From Paramecium sonneborni (taxonomy: Eukaryota > Ciliophora > Oligohymenophorea > Peniculida > Parameciidae): a stretch of 64,000 bases of DNA. The notes under the pieces are model-generated. The model was not told the DNA's origin. It saw nothing but the letters and a program-made list of their open reading frames with translations, and did not search any database. The translations under genes were made by a program, and so were the position numbers. The stretch spans positions 245,500 through 309,499 of the forward strand of contig CAJJDN010000037.1 of NCBI GenBank assembly GCA_905182985.1, written 5' to 3'. This document shows positions 11,124 through 24,700 of this stretch, piece after piece (positions within the stretch are counted from its first letter, which is position 1; each line of letters begins with the position of its first letter).

Positions 11124-11990
11124 TCACACTTTTTCACAAACTATTATAAATTTGGATCCTTTATTTCTTTCTACTTTCTTTCCCTCTTCTGTTGAATTCC
11201 AAATTAGTTTTGCAGCAGAATCCTATTCCACATCTTAAATTCGTTTAAACTTTTTATAATTCTTTCATAAATACCATCTTATGCTTTTCAAGATGTAAAA
11301 CATGCCAATTATGCAATTCTTCTACATCTGTAATACAATAGATTCTTCCATTTTGTTTCAATAAATAAGCATATTCAGATAGAAGTCCTGGATTAACAAT
11401 TCTTCTTCTATAATTTTTCTTTTTAAAATGAGGATCAGGAAAACAAATGAAAATCTTTTCTAAACTATTTTTTCTAAAGTATTATGGCAAATGTCTCATT
11501 GCATTCGTTCGAATAACAGAAACATTGTTTGCCTAACCTTCATTTCTTAAAGCTCTTATTTTTTCTCCCACATAATTAACTACTTTGCCCCTTATTTCCA
11601 TTCCAAAAGTATATTTATCAGGATAATTCTCACTTAATGCAAAACATAATCCACCAAATCCACAACCACTTTATCATTTTATATATATACATACATATCA
11701 AGAAAATCTACAATAGATCTTGAGTTTTCAGCATTAACTCCATCATCATAAGTGATAGGATATTCTAGTGTGTTCAAACATAACTTTAAAGGATCTTTCC
11801 CAAATCTTTTTGGATAATGCAAAGACCAATCTACTTAATTATAATTAAGTGGATAAGGAAATAAGGTTTCATTTAATGGATTTACATGAGCATGCATTCT
11901 AAAATCAGCTTTTTTTGGCTTTTCAATCTTTACTTTCTTCTCAATTTATTCAATCTAATTATCTTTATTTTATTCCTATATTGTGTTCAT
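11124..11990 (-). CDS. METTL1: tRNA (guanine-N7-)-methyltransferase, catalytic subunit (METTL1/Trm8/TrmB family)
   Basis: Methylates N7 of G46 in the variable loop of tRNAs using S-adenosylmethionine; the eukaryotic enzyme works with a WD40 partner (WDR4/Trm82). The spliced protein is 271 residues (introns of 26 and 25 nt, the second ending AAAAAG). Motifs in order: SAM-binding DIGCGFGGLCFAL, GMEIRGKVV, the family hallmark ICFPDPHFKKKNYRRRIV, YCITDVEELHNW, and a C-terminal NSTEEGKKVERNKG. The last is diagnostic for METTL1. The ~60-residue N-terminal extension is Lys/Gln-rich. It is divergent from the coiled-coil gene at 12355. Its 3' part is repeated before the N at 10385. Confidence 0.95.
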
Positions 11991-12354
11991 AATTATTTAT
12001 TTATTATCAATTTATAATAATAAATTATTTGTTTGATCATGATAAATAAAACAATTAGAATTTTAATTCTTTACAACCAAACTTAATGTTAATCTAATTT
12101 TATTGAGGTAATAGCATATAGATCTAAAAATAAAAATTAATATTCAATTTATTTATTATAATAGGATGATAATTGTATTATATTCGATTAAATTTGGTCA
12201 TTATTTTCATTATACTTGTTTTTCTTTGGATTAAAACTTAAAAATTTTATTCTTCAGTTTTCATTGAGACATATTATTGTGATTATTTTATCTTTTAATA
12301 ATTTTGCTAGACATACTTTTAATAATTATTATATTATATAGCAGTTAAACCTTG
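11991..12354. other. Intergenic, divergent promoter region
   Basis: About 360 bp of A+T-rich sequence between the divergent starts of METTL1 (-) and a coiled-coil gene (+). No ORF, RNA gene or distinct motif seen. Confidence 0.5.
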
Positions 12355-13078
12355 ATGTCCCTAAATACCTCGATACCCTAATACCGCAATTCTTCAAGAG
12401 AAGTTAAGCCTATTAGAGAAATTGTCTAAGCGGATGTAATTAAAAGTGCCAGATTGTTAAGCAGAGACAAAGTTAAAGTGAAATAAAATACTTCTATTGG
12501 GGATTGTAATCAATATACTATCAATAGTGAATAGAAGTAAAAGAAAAGTGAATAATTCCTTTCATGACAACAGAAGTATTTCTTAAAATGAAAATACTAA
12601 CATTCTTTCTGGATATTTAGCTAATGCTTTTCAGGAAAAAAAGGAAAATATTTAAAGAATTCAGATGTAGGATATCACAAATAAGAATAAATGTGAAGAA
12701 AATAAATAGAGAGAAATCAAATATCTTATGAGGATTGCAGCTTTAGAAAAAGAATCTTCAAAACTTACTGAATTGGCTGCTAAATTAAAGAAAGAGAACT
12801 AATTATTGAAGTAATAAAATAATCAAGAGTTAATCATATATCAATTATAAGAGGCTCTTAATTTATCAAAGAATGAGAATTAAATACTAAAAAAGTAAAT
12901 TACTCAACTCTAGAATTCGAATGCCCCTTGCTTTAATAATAGTGTTTATCGTGTTTAAAAGCACTAAACACTTACCACTAATTAAACAGTCAATACTAGT
13001 AATAATATATCTCAAGACAATCTTAAATTTAAAGAGTACATTCCTAGTTATTTAATTGCTCTAAGTTTAGCTGAATGA
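12355..13078 (+). CDS. Coiled-coil protein, unknown family
   Basis: 233 residues after one 22-nt intron, which joins the N-terminal frame MSLNTSIPQYRNSSREVKP to the rest and makes the length a multiple of three. The N-terminus is basic and Ser-rich. Residues ~105-175 form a strong coiled coil (IKYLMRIAALEKESSKLTEL, then QLLKQQNNQELI). The tail is Asn/Thr/Ser-rich and ends YIPSYLIALSLAE. I do not recognise the family. It ends 58 bp before the malectin start on the same strand. Confidence 0.7.
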
Positions 13079-13136
13079 TTGTGTATTATTAAATACAAAC
13101 TTTGTGAATACATGAATATATAATTTATTATTCTTA

Positions 13137-14295
13137 ATGATATAATTATTCATCATTCTAGCACTTGCTTTTTCTAAGCCTCTAAACCCTAAAAAAGTCT
13201 TATATGCTATAAATTGTGGTGCTCCATCTAATTATAAAAGTCCTTCAGGAATTTAATATGAAAAAGTATGATAGATTTAAGTTTATTTCTAAAGGACATA
13301 TAAACAGATCCTGAAACAGTGGTAGCAGATTACAGTTTGAATTCAGAAGTGTCTAGTCAACAAATTAAATATACAAGAGAGCCTTAGATCTATTTAACAG
13401 AAAGACATGCATACAAAACTTTTTCATATTAGATACCTCTTTAAAAAGAAGGCACATACACTCTGATTTTAAAATTTGCAGAAGTATATAAATATAGTAA
13501 ATGAAAGATGTACTTTGATACGAAAGGAAAAAGAGTTTTTCATGTTAAATTTGGAGAATAAAGAGTAATTGATAAACTTGATATTGTGGCCAAGGTTGGA
13601 AAGTATGCTTCCAATGATGAATATATAGAATTTGAATATGTAGCTGGTTAAGTGTTCTAGAATGTACATTTATATTTATTATATAGAATACATTATGTGT
13701 AGGTGCAGTTTAAGATGGTAAATTGTTGGTGAATCTTGAAAAAACAAAATTTGATAATCCTTATATTCATGGAATAGTTTTATATGCTGGGGGAATTAGT
13801 GAAACAGATTATGAAGAATATTAGTATATGAAAGATAATTGGGAGAAGATTCTAAGTGAAGAAAAGATTAAGGAAGAATTAGAGAGATAAAAAAAATCTG
13901 AAGCTAAAGTTAAAAGAAAGGAGAAAGTCAAATTTAGAAATGATCATTTGAATGAATTAGAAAATGAATTTGAAGTTGATGATTAATCACAAAGTACAAC
14001 TGCACCACAAACTAAAAGAGCTGGCTTAAGAACACTTATTACTAGTCCATTAGGTACAGCTGGTTTATACATTTCATTTTTTTTTGGAATGTCTATCTTT
14101 ACTAAAATTATATCTAAAATTTCAAAAGTAATGCTTATTATAATACAATGTTAGGCTAAAATTAAAGTAAGTGAAAAAGATATTCCAGAAACTAAGCCTA
14201 AATAAGAAAAATAAACCAAAGAGAAAAGTGATTCTGGAGAAAAAAAGAATAAAACAAAAGAATCAAAAGAGAAATCTAAAGATAAATAAAAATGA
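13137..14295 (+). CDS. Malectin-like ER lectin with C-terminal membrane anchor
   Basis: 351 residues after removing four introns (29, 24, 23 and 27 nt). A signal peptide (MIQLFIILALAFS) is followed by a malectin domain (residues ~17-190): VLYAINCGAPSNY, TFSYQIPLQKEGTYTLILKF, then DKLDIVAKVGKYASNDEYIE. These match animal malectin, which binds Glc2-high-mannose N-glycans in the ER lumen. An acidic/basic stretch follows, then one hydrophobic segment (TAGLYISFFFGMSIF) and a highly charged Lys/Glu cytosolic tail, the same topology as animal malectin. The N-glycan-binding role is inferred from the family. The gene is complete. Confidence 0.88.
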
Positions 14296-14424
14296 TGAAG
14301 AGTTATATTTGTTCATTATTATATTTATGAACACATCTATTAATACGCATCTTTAAAATTTGATTATAAATTTAAATTATATTTTTTTTTCTTTTATTAC
14401 TTATAATTACCAATTTAAAAACAA

Positions 14425-15480
14425 ATGAATATAATCCAGCATTTATTCACTAAATTTGCTGACATTTTATTATAATCAAGATCATACCCTTATCTTTAAT
14501 GCTAATCTATGATGTAAAATTAAACAAAAGAAATAGGAATCATTTGGAATAGAGAAGTAAATAAAAATGTTTAGTAGCTACTCTAAAATAATTGGAGGAA
14601 TGCTTAATCTAATGAAATGATTGTTTAGTTCTTTCTTGAATAAGATGGAAACTCTTTTTTGGTTGAAGAATGGTGTCTTATTTAATAATAGAGTATCATC
14701 CTTAATATGTTAACAGGCAAAAAGAATATAACTTTAATTAAGTAATTAACTATTTGGTTGCGATCAGCAATAGCTATGATGACTATGACGACAATTTTTT
14801 AAGAGGAATTTATAACAAAATAATATAAAATTTCACATAGTTTTTTGTTTTATAATAGAAATACTAAAAAAAGAAGTGATTGGATAGATGACTCTAAATT
14901 ATAAATAAAAAAGATTTCAACTAAATTCTTAAATTAGCTTCCCTTTTAATTAACAATAGCCTAGTAAGGATAATTGTAGATTGTTTTATCATATTAAAAA
15001 TAAAAGATAAAAGAATCTCCTATGTTTAAAAGATCTCGTTATTTATCAGAATAAATTTGGACTAGAGATTAATAACCTTGTGAAAAAAAAATGACTATGG
15101 ATAATGAATATTAAGATTAAATAAGACTAGATAATCCTCCAAGATTATCTTTAAATACTCTCAATCGATCATTTGTTTCAATATACTCAAAAAAAGAGGA
15201 AGTAGAATTATTATTTACACCTGAAGAAGCAGCATTAAAATTTAAAGATAAGGTATTTTTAGAAGGAGACTATGAAATTAATGTTATGAATGAAGATGAT
15301 CATACCCAAAATGAATTATTTATTTCTTAGATTATGTTGTCTAAAAAACTATCAAATGAAGAAAAAAATAATCAATCCATTTAGTTGAATAGTTTGAAGA
15401 AAATACATTAAGATTCAAAAAATCGTAGGATTAAATCTATATAAATTGTAAAATTATTAAGTTTTTACAGATAAATATGA
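14425..15480 (+). CDS. ATG13-like HORMA-domain protein (divergent)
   Basis: An intronless 351-residue protein. The N-terminal ~200 residues align by eye with the HORMA domain of autophagy protein ATG13, the scaffold of the Atg1/ULK kinase complex. Matching elements are an initial LFTKFADILLQSRSYPYLQC, then FLEQDGNSFLVEEWCLIQQ (compare the family's acidic xLExWxL strand), a helix IKQLTIWLRSAIAMM, and the late strand pair ending LQIVLSYQ. The remainder (from ~residue 215) is polar, Ser/Lys-rich and probably disordered, as in ATG13. The resemblance is weak; a generic HORMA protein is the main alternative. It converges on the minus-strand gene ending at 15550. Confidence 0.55.
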
Positions 15481-15549
15481 TGAAATAGAATAGGAATTAC
15501 TTATGGTGATTAAATTATATATTTGTTTAAGTGTGTTTAACGAATTAAA

Positions 15550-16170
15550 TCAACAATCAGGCAATGCAGGATTTGTTTATTCTTAATCCCATAAGAAATC
15601 TTCTTCTGCATTGAATTAGTAATACTCCTGACAATAATTTTCATCTTCTTCGAATTAAAGATATTTTACATAATCCTCATCATTCTCGAAAATTTGTTAT
15701 TATTATATAACCTAATTCACTTCTAAATCTTCATCATTATCTCTTTATACTGCTAATTAATCATCTGCTTCTATAATCATATTATCCCATGAACTTTATT
15801 CTTGCTAAATTTCAACTTATTATTCTTAAGTTATTGCTGGTTCATTTTTAAATTCTTTTATTAGCTAATTCAGATATCCCATTTTTTTATCCAGAATTCT
15901 CATAATGTCAAGAGATTAAGGTAATTTTCTATTTATAAAAAGAAATATTTACTTGAAAATACTATGATATTATTCTAGAGTTCTTTTAGGAAGTCCAACT
16001 AAATCTGCTGCTTCTTTTAAAGTAGGTTTTATATAATTTCCTACCTCATTACAATAACCATTTTCAAATAAATCTCTCCACTTCTAAACTGCATTTAAAG
16101 CCTCCCAAACATACCTTTCTCGCTTAGATCTTCTAATTTCCGATTTTTCAGATTGTGTTTCAATATTCAT
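15550..16170 (-). CDS. HTH-like protein with acidic Gln-rich tail, unknown
   Basis: 206 residues, or 198 if the in-frame 24-nt stretch at 15929-15952 (GTA...TAG) is a spliced intron. The N-terminal half (RRSKRERYVWEALNAVQKWR, then KPTLKEAADLVGLPKRTLEQ) looks like a small DNA-binding module with a helix-turn-helix in which LKEAADLVGLPKRTL is the recognition part. The C-terminal half is strongly acidic and Gln-rich (QAVQRDNDEDLEVNQ), reminiscent of an activation domain. I do not know a named family. A possible transcription regulator by inference only. It is divergent from the Myb gene at 16631. Confidence 0.6.
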
Positions 16171-16630
16171 TATAATAAATATATTAATATTATTAGAAAT
16201 AATTTCTCTCCCTTTTAACCTGAAAAATTTTTAAGAATACATAAGAAACTAAATAGGATCATAAATATATATGAATTTATGAAACATATTTTAATTATTA
16301 GATATATAATAAAAAGCATTTCTTATTTGAGCATGATATTGTTTGAAAAAGATAAATGAAATCAATTTCAAAGTTACAAGAAGTCTTTTAATGAAGATTA
16401 TAAGGAAAAGAAGTAAGTTGAAGAAATTTAAATTTTTAACTCTTTTAGTTGTATTTAGGCGCCCTTGAAATAAATGAATGATTTCTTAATGAGTGAATGT
16501 TAAAGATAAAGTAAAATAAAATGAATAAAGTTTGCTTATTTAACTTATATGGATAGAATTATGTGTCTTGGATTGTAATATGAAGGGGGAGAGAGTTAAT
16601 TTACAAATCTTTTTTATTTATTTTAATTTG
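16171..16630. other. Intergenic between HTH-like gene and Myb gene
   Basis: 460 bp of A+T-rich DNA separating divergent genes. From 16303 on it belongs to the duplicated segment at N 17614. No supported gene; a short upstream Myb exon cannot be excluded. Confidence 0.4.
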
Positions 16631-17613
16631 ATGTAATTTGCTTGGACTGATGCTGAAGTGGAAAACAATAGTAAATGGAATTACGATGATGATAGACGAT
16701 TAGAAGAGGCTTTTAAGTTATATGGACCATAATGGAAGAAAATAGCAGAATATTTGTGTGGGAAAACAGATTAAGAATGTGTTCAAAGATGGACTTAATT
16801 AAAGGTAATAAATATAATATATAAAGTAAGAGTGGTAAGAAGACTCCTTGGACTAAGGAAGAAGATGATATGTTGAAAGAGTTAGTATAAAAATATGGAG
16901 AAAATTGGAATGAAATTGCTTAAATTATGAAAAACAGAACAGGAAATTAAATTCGAAATAGATTTATTAATCAAATAATTGCACCACCTGCAAGACCATG
17001 GACTTAAGAAGAAGATGATTAATTAGTGTTCTTATATAGAAAATATGGAGCTAAGTGGACTTAAATTGCAAAACTAATGAAAGATAGATCTGTAATCATT
17101 AATTTTAAAATTTAGGAAATAATGGTTAAGAATAGATTCTACACTAAACATAAAGAGCAAAGTTATAAATTAGGCTTAGTAATATTTATATTAATTTCAT
17201 AGAAACTTTAGGTTTCAGATTAAGAATTCGAAAAATAAGAAGAATAAGAAATTAAAACTATCAAAACTGAGTCATCATGTAAATAAGAAATAGATTAATT
17301 GGAACCTCAAATTAATAAAAAAATTGATAACAAATAATAAGATTAACAAAGAGATTAAAACATTCGATATTTATGTCCAAGAAACTTTTTATTTTAATTT
17401 GAATAAATGTTTGATATAAATCCAGGAGAGGCAAAGAAAATTGTTTGGATTCCTGTACCAGTGATTAGATTGATTCCAAAAAATACTAAATCTGAAGTTT
17501 AGAATGTAAAGAATCAATCAGAAAACTTAAAACAAGAAGAATAATGATTAAATATATATATATATAAGTTTTTTTAACAAATACTAACTCAAGATTTGAT
17601 TTTAAACAAAAAG
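16303..17613. repeat. Duplicated segment at N 17614, copy A (1311 bp)
   Basis: Matches 17615-18925 with no difference seen. It contains the whole Myb gene and its upstream region. A single N separates the copies, as at the other overlap junctions. Confidence 0.9.
16631..17547 (+). CDS. Three-repeat Myb (R1R2R3) DNA-binding protein (assembly copy 1)
   Basis: 288 residues with introns of 26 and 24 nt removed; a further stop-free 24-nt GTA...TAG stretch may shorten it to 280. Three consecutive Myb repeats: R1 WNYDDDRRLEEAFKLYGPQW, R2 TPWTKEEDDMLKELVQKYG...WNEIAQIMKNRTGNQIRNRF, R3 RPWTQEEDDQLVFLYRKYG...WTQIAKLMKDRS...VKNRF. The regularly spaced Trp residues are those that form each repeat's core. 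Such proteins bind DNA as transcription factors or, in some protists, in the SNAPc complex. The C-terminus is Gln/Lys-rich and ends with a conserved-looking WIPVPVIRLIP segment. Targets are unknown. Confidence 0.9.
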
Positions 17614-17614
17614 N

Positions 17615-18925
17615 TATATAATAAAAAGCATTTCTTATTTGAGCATGATATTGTTTGAAAAAGATAAATGAAATCAATTTCAAAGTTACAAGAAGTCTTT
17701 TAATGAAGATTATAAGGAAAAGAAGTAAGTTGAAGAAATTTAAATTTTTAACTCTTTTAGTTGTATTTAGGCGCCCTTGAAATAAATGAATGATTTCTTA
17801 ATGAGTGAATGTTAAAGATAAAGTAAAATAAAATGAATAAAGTTTGCTTATTTAACTTATATGGATAGAATTATGTGTCTTGGATTGTAATATGAAGGGG
17901 GAGAGAGTTAATTTACAAATCTTTTTTATTTATTTTAATTTGATGTAATTTGCTTGGACTGATGCTGAAGTGGAAAACAATAGTAAATGGAATTACGATG
18001 ATGATAGACGATTAGAAGAGGCTTTTAAGTTATATGGACCATAATGGAAGAAAATAGCAGAATATTTGTGTGGGAAAACAGATTAAGAATGTGTTCAAAG
18101 ATGGACTTAATTAAAGGTAATAAATATAATATATAAAGTAAGAGTGGTAAGAAGACTCCTTGGACTAAGGAAGAAGATGATATGTTGAAAGAGTTAGTAT
18201 AAAAATATGGAGAAAATTGGAATGAAATTGCTTAAATTATGAAAAACAGAACAGGAAATTAAATTCGAAATAGATTTATTAATCAAATAATTGCACCACC
18301 TGCAAGACCATGGACTTAAGAAGAAGATGATTAATTAGTGTTCTTATATAGAAAATATGGAGCTAAGTGGACTTAAATTGCAAAACTAATGAAAGATAGA
18401 TCTGTAATCATTAATTTTAAAATTTAGGAAATAATGGTTAAGAATAGATTCTACACTAAACATAAAGAGCAAAGTTATAAATTAGGCTTAGTAATATTTA
18501 TATTAATTTCATAGAAACTTTAGGTTTCAGATTAAGAATTCGAAAAATAAGAAGAATAAGAAATTAAAACTATCAAAACTGAGTCATCATGTAAATAAGA
18601 AATAGATTAATTGGAACCTCAAATTAATAAAAAAATTGATAACAAATAATAAGATTAACAAAGAGATTAAAACATTCGATATTTATGTCCAAGAAACTTT
18701 TTATTTTAATTTGAATAAATGTTTGATATAAATCCAGGAGAGGCAAAGAAAATTGTTTGGATTCCTGTACCAGTGATTAGATTGATTCCAAAAAATACTA
18801 AATCTGAAGTTTAGAATGTAAAGAATCAATCAGAAAACTTAAAACAAGAAGAATAATGATTAAATATATATATATATAAGTTTTTTTAACAAATACTAAC
18901 TCAAGATTTGATTTTAAACAAAAAG
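17615..18925. repeat. Duplicated segment at N 17614, copy B
   Basis: Second copy of 16303-17613, continuing into the GAPDH upstream region. Confidence 0.9.
17943..18859 (+). CDS. Three-repeat Myb DNA-binding protein (assembly copy 2)
   Basis: Identical to 16631-17547, introns included; probably the same gene seen twice around the N at 17614. In the collapsed order this copy is the one followed by GAPDH. Confidence 0.85.
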
Positions 18926-19285
18926 AGAAAATGATAAAATATAATTGTATGATTATGGAACTAAAAAGAAATGGCAAATTTAATATAATTAAGATTTAAA
19001 TTAAAAGAAAATAAAAACTCAACTTGAATAAGTTGATCAATTTGAATTAATATTGATAAACAAAGGTTTAAATTTATAATATTTAATTCTTATTATTATT
19101 GTTATGAGAATGTAAAATTTATAGTAATGATATTTGAAAATATCTTAAAATATTACACATACGTCTGTTATTTCATGATAAACATAGGTATTATAATGGT
19201 TATACAAATGAAATGACGCATTAATAGAGAAAATAAATTTACGTGTTTTGGTTATCTAAGTATAAATATCTTTTATCATTTATAA
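18860..19285. other. Intergenic upstream of GAPDH
   Basis: About 425 bp, A+T-rich, no ORF under the ciliate code. Presumably holds the GAPDH promoter, but no specific element can be called. Confidence 0.4.
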
Positions 19286-20460
<1,175 letters not shown>

Positions 20461-20506
20461 TTTTTAATATTCTTTCTTCCTAAATATAAATATAGTTTAT
20501 ATCGAC

Positions 20507-21396
20507 TCAATCACCTTCTTCATATCTTTTTCCTTTAAATACATTTTCTTCTTCTTCCTCCTATATATTAAAACTTTATGTTTATTTGAAGGGAATTTCT
20601 GTTTGCATTCTATTCTTATCAGCTTCTTCCACTTTAATATCTCTTTGTTTCTTTAGATTATTCAACCATTCTTCAATTTTCTTTTTTAATTCTGGTTAAG
20701 GAATTAAGTCCTTTTCATCTAAAGGAGTTAATGTATATGGATCTACCTTTTTTTCTAATAAAGCTGCTTTTATCACTTTTCTATCCATTATTGTTTTAGA
20801 TTAAGGCAACATAACTGGATCTTTTATTAACTAATCTAATTATTTAATATACTTCTCCATATATTGGATCTTAGTATTCCTCTGGGATCTAGGTCTACTC
20901 TAAAATTGACTCTAAAAATTATTTTTTTTCTGCTTTTAACTTTAAATTTTTTATAAATTTATGTAATCTTTCAACCTTATCTTACTATCCAGCAATATTG
21001 TTTCTAAACATTTACTCTAATTTCAAAAAATTCTTAATATCATAAGATCTTTCATCCTTTACTATGATACTTACAACTTTTTTCTAATCACATATATTTG
21101 TAAAAAATGTTCCAATTTCTTACAAGAAATTTGCTAATTTAAATTATTTTTCAGCTATTTATTTCAATGCTTCTAATTTTACTTTAGTTTTTTCATTCAA
21201 AAAATTATTAAGGTAATAATTTAGCATTTTCAAAATCATTTCTTGAAAAACTAATAATTATTTTAAATATTTTACTTTCTTGCATTAGAACTTATGGAAT
21301 ATGATAGCTAAGTTCTACTAGTAACTTCAAATTAGATTTCATATTTCTTAAATTTGATTAAATGGATCCTTTAAGCTAATCAAGTTCTTTTTTTTT
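20507..21396 (-). CDS. Ubiquitin conjugation factor E4 (UFD2/UBE4), C-terminal part, copy 1
   Basis: C-terminal ~290 residues of a UFD2-type E4 ligase, 5' end cut by the N at 21397. The U-box reads LIKDPVMLPQSKTIMDRKVI, then DPYTLTPLDEKDLIPQPELK and IEEWLNNLK, matching UFD2's E2-binding U-box, which extends ubiquitin chains on substrates, often with p97/Cdc48. It ends with an acidic tail at TGA 20507-20509, convergent with GAPDH. Compared with the complete gene at 21727-24886 it is about 80-85% identical by eye, so it is a paralogue and not an exact overlap. Confidence 0.88.
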
Positions 21397-21397
21397 N
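21397..21397. other. Scaffold join (single N), possibly chimeric
   Basis: The only join whose flanks are not identical: GAPDH 3' end identical, adjoining UFD2 genes diverged. Left and right halves of the window may come from paralogous chromosomes. Confidence 0.7.
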
Positions 21398-21639
<242 letters not shown>

Positions 21640-21726
21640 AAAATATGAGTTAATCATAAAAATAATAGTAAAAAAATATTTTTTTATATTCTTTTTTCTT
21701 ATATAACCATTTATTATTATTTCAAT

Positions 21727-24700
21727 TCAATCATCCTCATATCTATTACCCTTAAATACATTTTAATCATCTTCTTCATCCTAAAACTTAAAAATTTAAG
21801 ACTATTAAAATTGAATCTCTGTTTGCATTCTATTCTATTCAGCTTCTTGTACCTTAAGATCTCTTTATTTTTTAATCTAATTCAACCATACATCAATTTC
21901 TTATTTTAGTTCTGGTAGAGGTATTAAATCTTTTTCATCTAAAGGAGTTAATGTAAATGGATCTAACTTTTTTTCTAATAAAGCTGTTATTATCACTTTC
22001 CTATCCATTATTGTTTTAGATTATGGTAACATAACTGGATCTTTTATTAACTAATTTAGTTATTTTTTATACTTCTCCATATATAGGATCTTAATATTTA
22101 TCTGGAATCTGAGTTTACTCTAAAATTGATTCTAAAAATCTTTTTTTTTCAGATTTTCTCTACAAATTCTTTATAAATCTACTTAATTTTTCAACCTTAT
22201 CTTGTTACCCAGAAATATTATCTCGAAATATTTTCTCTAATTTTTAAAAATTTTCAATATGATAGGATCTGCCATCCTTTACTATGATACTTACAGCTTT
22301 GTTTTCTTCACAAATATTTGCAAAAAATGTTCCTATTTAATGCAGAAAATTTGCCAATTTAAATTCCTTTTAAGCTATTTATTTTAAAATGTCTAATTTT
22401 TCTTTACTTTTTTCACTCAAGAAATTATCAAGGTAATAATTTAACATCTTCAAAATCATTTCTTAAAATACTAATAATAATTTTAAATATATTACTCTCT
22501 TTCATTAGTATTTTTGGTATATGATAGCTAAATTCAACTAACAATTTCAAATTAGATTTCATGTTTTATAAATTAGATTAAATTTATCCTTTAATCATAT
22601 CAAGTTCTCGTTATTTATTGTATCTCTATTCAAAATTATTATTTGGAATTTCTTATTCTTATTACTTTTTTATAAAGGTTTCTAAATAATTTGTCCAAAT
22701 CTCTTCAAAACCATAATTCATATCACTTATCATATGCTTAATTAACCTATGGCCTGAGTTACTATCCATATGTGTTATAAATTAGCGTTAATAAACATTT
22801 ATCGACATTAATTAAAATAGAAGATCGTTAATGTAAAATCTATATTGAAACTTTGCATAAAATTGATTGTTTGCCCCTGTTTCACCAACTGCTAAATATT
22901 GATTTATAAGTCCTTAAAGTAAATTTTCTCTCACTAAATCATTATTAACAAAGGTTTCATATATATAACATTAGTTTTTAGTAACTTTAGTAAAATAATA
23001 TATAGCCTCTATAAATTTGCCTGGTAAGTACTTATTAGTGGCAATAGGTAAATGAATAAAGTATATGGCAAGCTCTACAAATGAAGTGAACTAATTCTAA
23101 TTACATGAAATACATTTTTATGATTAAAATAATTTTCTGTGAAATGTTCCAAATTTTACATGTAAAAATCAACATAATCAATTATATCATTTATTATAAA
23201 TTCTGGAATATATTTCAGAATTTCCTATTCTTGCCATTAAGTTTAATTATTATTCCAATTATCAACATTTAACCAAGTTTTGAATAATAAGATGAATGTA
23301 TCAAATAATTAAATTGTATCTTTTATCCTTCCAAGATTAAAGATCACTACTTCTAATTGATGAGCTTCTTCATCTTAGGCATCTATTTATGCTTAAATAA
23401 ATGATTTCTATGGATGATCATTTAGTATTTGAATCAAATCTTTTTTTTCTTTTATAGCTTTAAACAAATCTTTCATTCTTGTTAAAACAGGCATTATTCC
23501 TATTTGAACAAATTTTAGGGTATAGAAAAACAAATAACTTACATTACCAATTTATAAATTTTATCCAATTAAAGGTTTAGATGAGACTAATAATAAATAA
23601 AATCAAATACATAAAAGCATTTGATCATTCTCAAATGGAAGAGTAAACCAAAAATTTTTATCTATTTTAGTGTATGTATCATCTGCTCTTGATGATATTT
23701 TATTTGATAGATTAAGCAAAATATCATATAAATTGAGTATAAATCCATCAGATGAAACATTTTAAATCATTTTTAATTATCTATTATGTGAATAGGCTTC
23801 TTTTGTTTTGAGTTTGTTACAAAAACATACAGCTTTTAAAAATTAAATAGTTTATTGAAACGTAGACTTTGAGAGACATAATTTTGTTAGAATTACTAAA
23901 TTTTCAACGTGATTATGACTAGTTTATTAATATTATTTTAGAAGAATTTCAAACTATCTCTTTGTCATTCTTCCGCTTAAACTTTAATGAGCTCTCTATC
24001 TCACATATTGATTTTCTTATAATAATGAGATTGTAAATAAAGGACCTAAAACAAATTCTTTTTCCAAAATATCACCTCTATCTGTTTTGACATTCCTAAA
24101 TTTATTTGAAACTTACATACCATCTAGCAATTATATCAGATATAATCAACTCTCTAGTTTTTAGATCATTTAAATAATGTTGGAATATTGCAATATAGTA
24201 GTTCACTTGATCATTATATATATGTAACTAAATATAATTGTTTCATTGAAACCTTTTATATGCATTTTCTAGAATATTAAATTATTTAAGAATGAAGTTG
24301 ATTTTCATTAAAATTTTCTTCTAAATTTTAGATAAATTAAGTGAGTATTTCTGAATCAAATCCTATTGAATCAAAGATATCAAAAAGTCTAGCAATCAAT
24401 TTTAATATTTCTTTCATATTTATATAATAATTACCTTAATTTTCTTCTTTTTCTCTATCAGAAATACATCTTTGAGGTGAAAATTAATCAGGATATTGTA
24501 GAATAGTCATTAAGTAATTTTAAACCATGATTCTAAATGATTCAATAAGATTTGCAATTTCTGGAGTATCATACCAAGGTTTTCCTTTTAAATATTCAAT
24601 ATTTTATTTTGTTTAAACCAAAAGAACGAATGGATTAGTTTCACTATATAAATATTTTATTTTTACGGTTATTTTAGTCTTTCTAAAATACATGCTTCTA

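Larger units (their letters stand above)
10386..11663. repeat. Duplicated segment at N 10385, copy B
   Basis: Second copy of 9107-10384. It continues into the 5' half of METTL1, so it is the copy attached to the true right-hand sequence. Confidence 0.9.
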
